Below, one piece after another: positions 62,745 to 64,000 of a stretch of DNA of 64,000 bases. The DNA is from Xestospongia bergquistia. Its lineage: Eukaryota; Porifera; Demospongiae; Haplosclerida; Petrosiidae. Positions within the stretch are counted from its first letter, which is position 1; every line of letters begins with the position of its first letter. The stretch spans positions 22,720,249 to 22,784,248 of the forward strand of contig OZ014411.1 of the NCBI GenBank assembly GCA_963965975.1, given 5' to 3'. Both the position numbers and the translations under genes were made by a program. Under the pieces are notes generated by a model. The model saw nothing but the letters and a program-made list of their open reading frames with translations, was not told the DNA's origin and searched no databases.

Positions 62745-64000
62745 GTCTATACATTTTACATTATGCATAATTATTCCTTGTTAAGCCATATTTATACCAA
62801 TATTGAGATATATTTGCTTATAAATATTACTAAATCCATTCTTAGTCATTTCATTTGTCTTAGTTGCTTGTTAGTCTCATTTTGATTTTTGTTAATTCTT
62901 CTTTTCTTAATAATATGAAATTTCAGACAAATGTTTTTAGATGATCGATTTTTTATAAGCCCAAAATTGTGTAGACTTTTCAAATATTTCATTTGGTTGA
63001 CATGCTGGTATAGAGTATCTAATTTATTATGGAATTATGCTCTCACATTATGCTAATAACTCATCTTTTTCTGTGTAGCTGTTGATGCAAATTTTCAGTT
63101 TTGTAAGCTCTTGTAGTTTTTGATTTCATTCTAGATTTACATTGCTTTTTGTTTTTGAGAAGGTTATTTAATATTCAGGAGATGTGTTATTAATTATAAT
63201 ACCAAAGCATATGGATATATGTATATAGTGTCACATATAATATGCTATTAAAGTAATTCAGTAGTGATGAATCTCATTAAAAAAACATAATCTGAGATTT
63301 TAATCACAAGATATTAAGCAAAAAATTAACAAAAGGTAATCCTCAAAATGAATATTGTTTTTGTATGTTAGGTTTTTCTTCTCAAAATTTGAATGGTAAC
63401 AATTCAAATTATATGTTACATGTATATTACAATGGATTTGGTTATGAAAAGGCTAAATGAGAAACTGATGTGGTTAAATTAGGCATATGTATGTGCTTTT
63501 AAATTGTGACTGCTCTGTTGCTGTGCAGACACTCCAGGCTTTTTACATATGAATATGTCAGATCTTTTTATGAATATACATTTGTCTTTTCCTAGAGTGT
63601 TATTGCACATAAATAAACACACAGTAACATCACTGAATGTAGCATCTAAAATGTACAAAAAATTTAATCAATATATTTTTAGATAAGGTGTGGTTTCAAT
63701 TATTGTATGTGAACATAAATTATTGAAGGATAGGAAAGTCCACCCACTCTCGTGTTTTATGTAGCACAATTCAATCAGAAACATCTCTTGCTGGCTTATC
63801 AGATATGTGTCATTATACAACAAATACACAAAACCTGTAATTGGTCAAAATGCTAAGCTTGCTAAAAGTGTTATGATCTCCCATCAGCCTGATAGCCTAC
63901 ATGTTTTGTTAGTGGCAGTTCATTCTTTCTTTTGAAAGTCAGAGATGTTCATACAGTCTCTCAGACAGCTGTAAATTACATGACTGCTGAATTATAGAAT
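62745..64000. other. Right edge: no gene recognised
   Basis: AT-rich sequence downstream of the 61.3-kb gene. No exons or clear repeats that I can support. Confidence 0.45.

Overview
This is animal nuclear DNA. Introns are many and follow GT-AG, the genome is AT-rich, and the intergenic spaces are short and full of small palindromic transposons. A complete SPT5 gene, a complete CNOT9 gene, a GT92 glycosyltransferase cluster and a death-domain protein point to an early-branching metazoan. A demosponge such as Amphimedon fits best, but that is an inference from gene style and composition, not a proven identification.

Layout: 1-2642 (minus) is the 5' end of a secreted EGF-domain gene that leaves the window on the left. 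2.7-7.1 kb is gene-free and holds three copies of one MITE and an old Gypsy-type fossil. 7.1-13.65 kb (minus) is a complete nine-exon aldo-keto reductase. 13.8-31.8 kb (minus) is a head-to-tail array of five three-exon GT92 genes, here called A to E. A 7,161-bp doublet has been copied almost without change, and gene C is a hybrid of A-type and E-type sequence. 32.5-33.8 kb (minus) is a small death-domain-like gene. 34.6-38.27 kb (minus) is CNOT9 (nine exons) and 38.40-54.57 kb (plus) is SPT5/SUPT5H (28 exons, 998 codons). These last two are divergent and separated by 123 bp. 54.6-61.3 kb has no host gene I recognise but contains a decayed Harbinger/ISL2EU-type transposon and several MITEs. 61.3-62.74 kb (plus) is a single-exon type II membrane protein that looks like a fucosyltransferase. 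62.75-64 kb shows nothing clear.

Functionally, SPT5 (elongation and pausing of RNA polymerase II) and CNOT9 (CCR4-NOT mRNA deadenylation) share one short promoter space, pairing the start and end of the mRNA life cycle. The GT92 array and the gene at 61.3 kb would act in the Golgi on glycans. Each GT92 repeat unit also carries a copy of the first exon and upstream region of the neighbouring aldo-keto reductase, which shows where the original duplication was cut.

The observations most worth following are the chimeric GT92 gene and its mapped crossover interval, the repeated reductase 5' ends, and a compact RNA-like element in SPT5 intron 2 that has a U1-like 5'-splice-site complement, an Sm-type site and a terminal hairpin.
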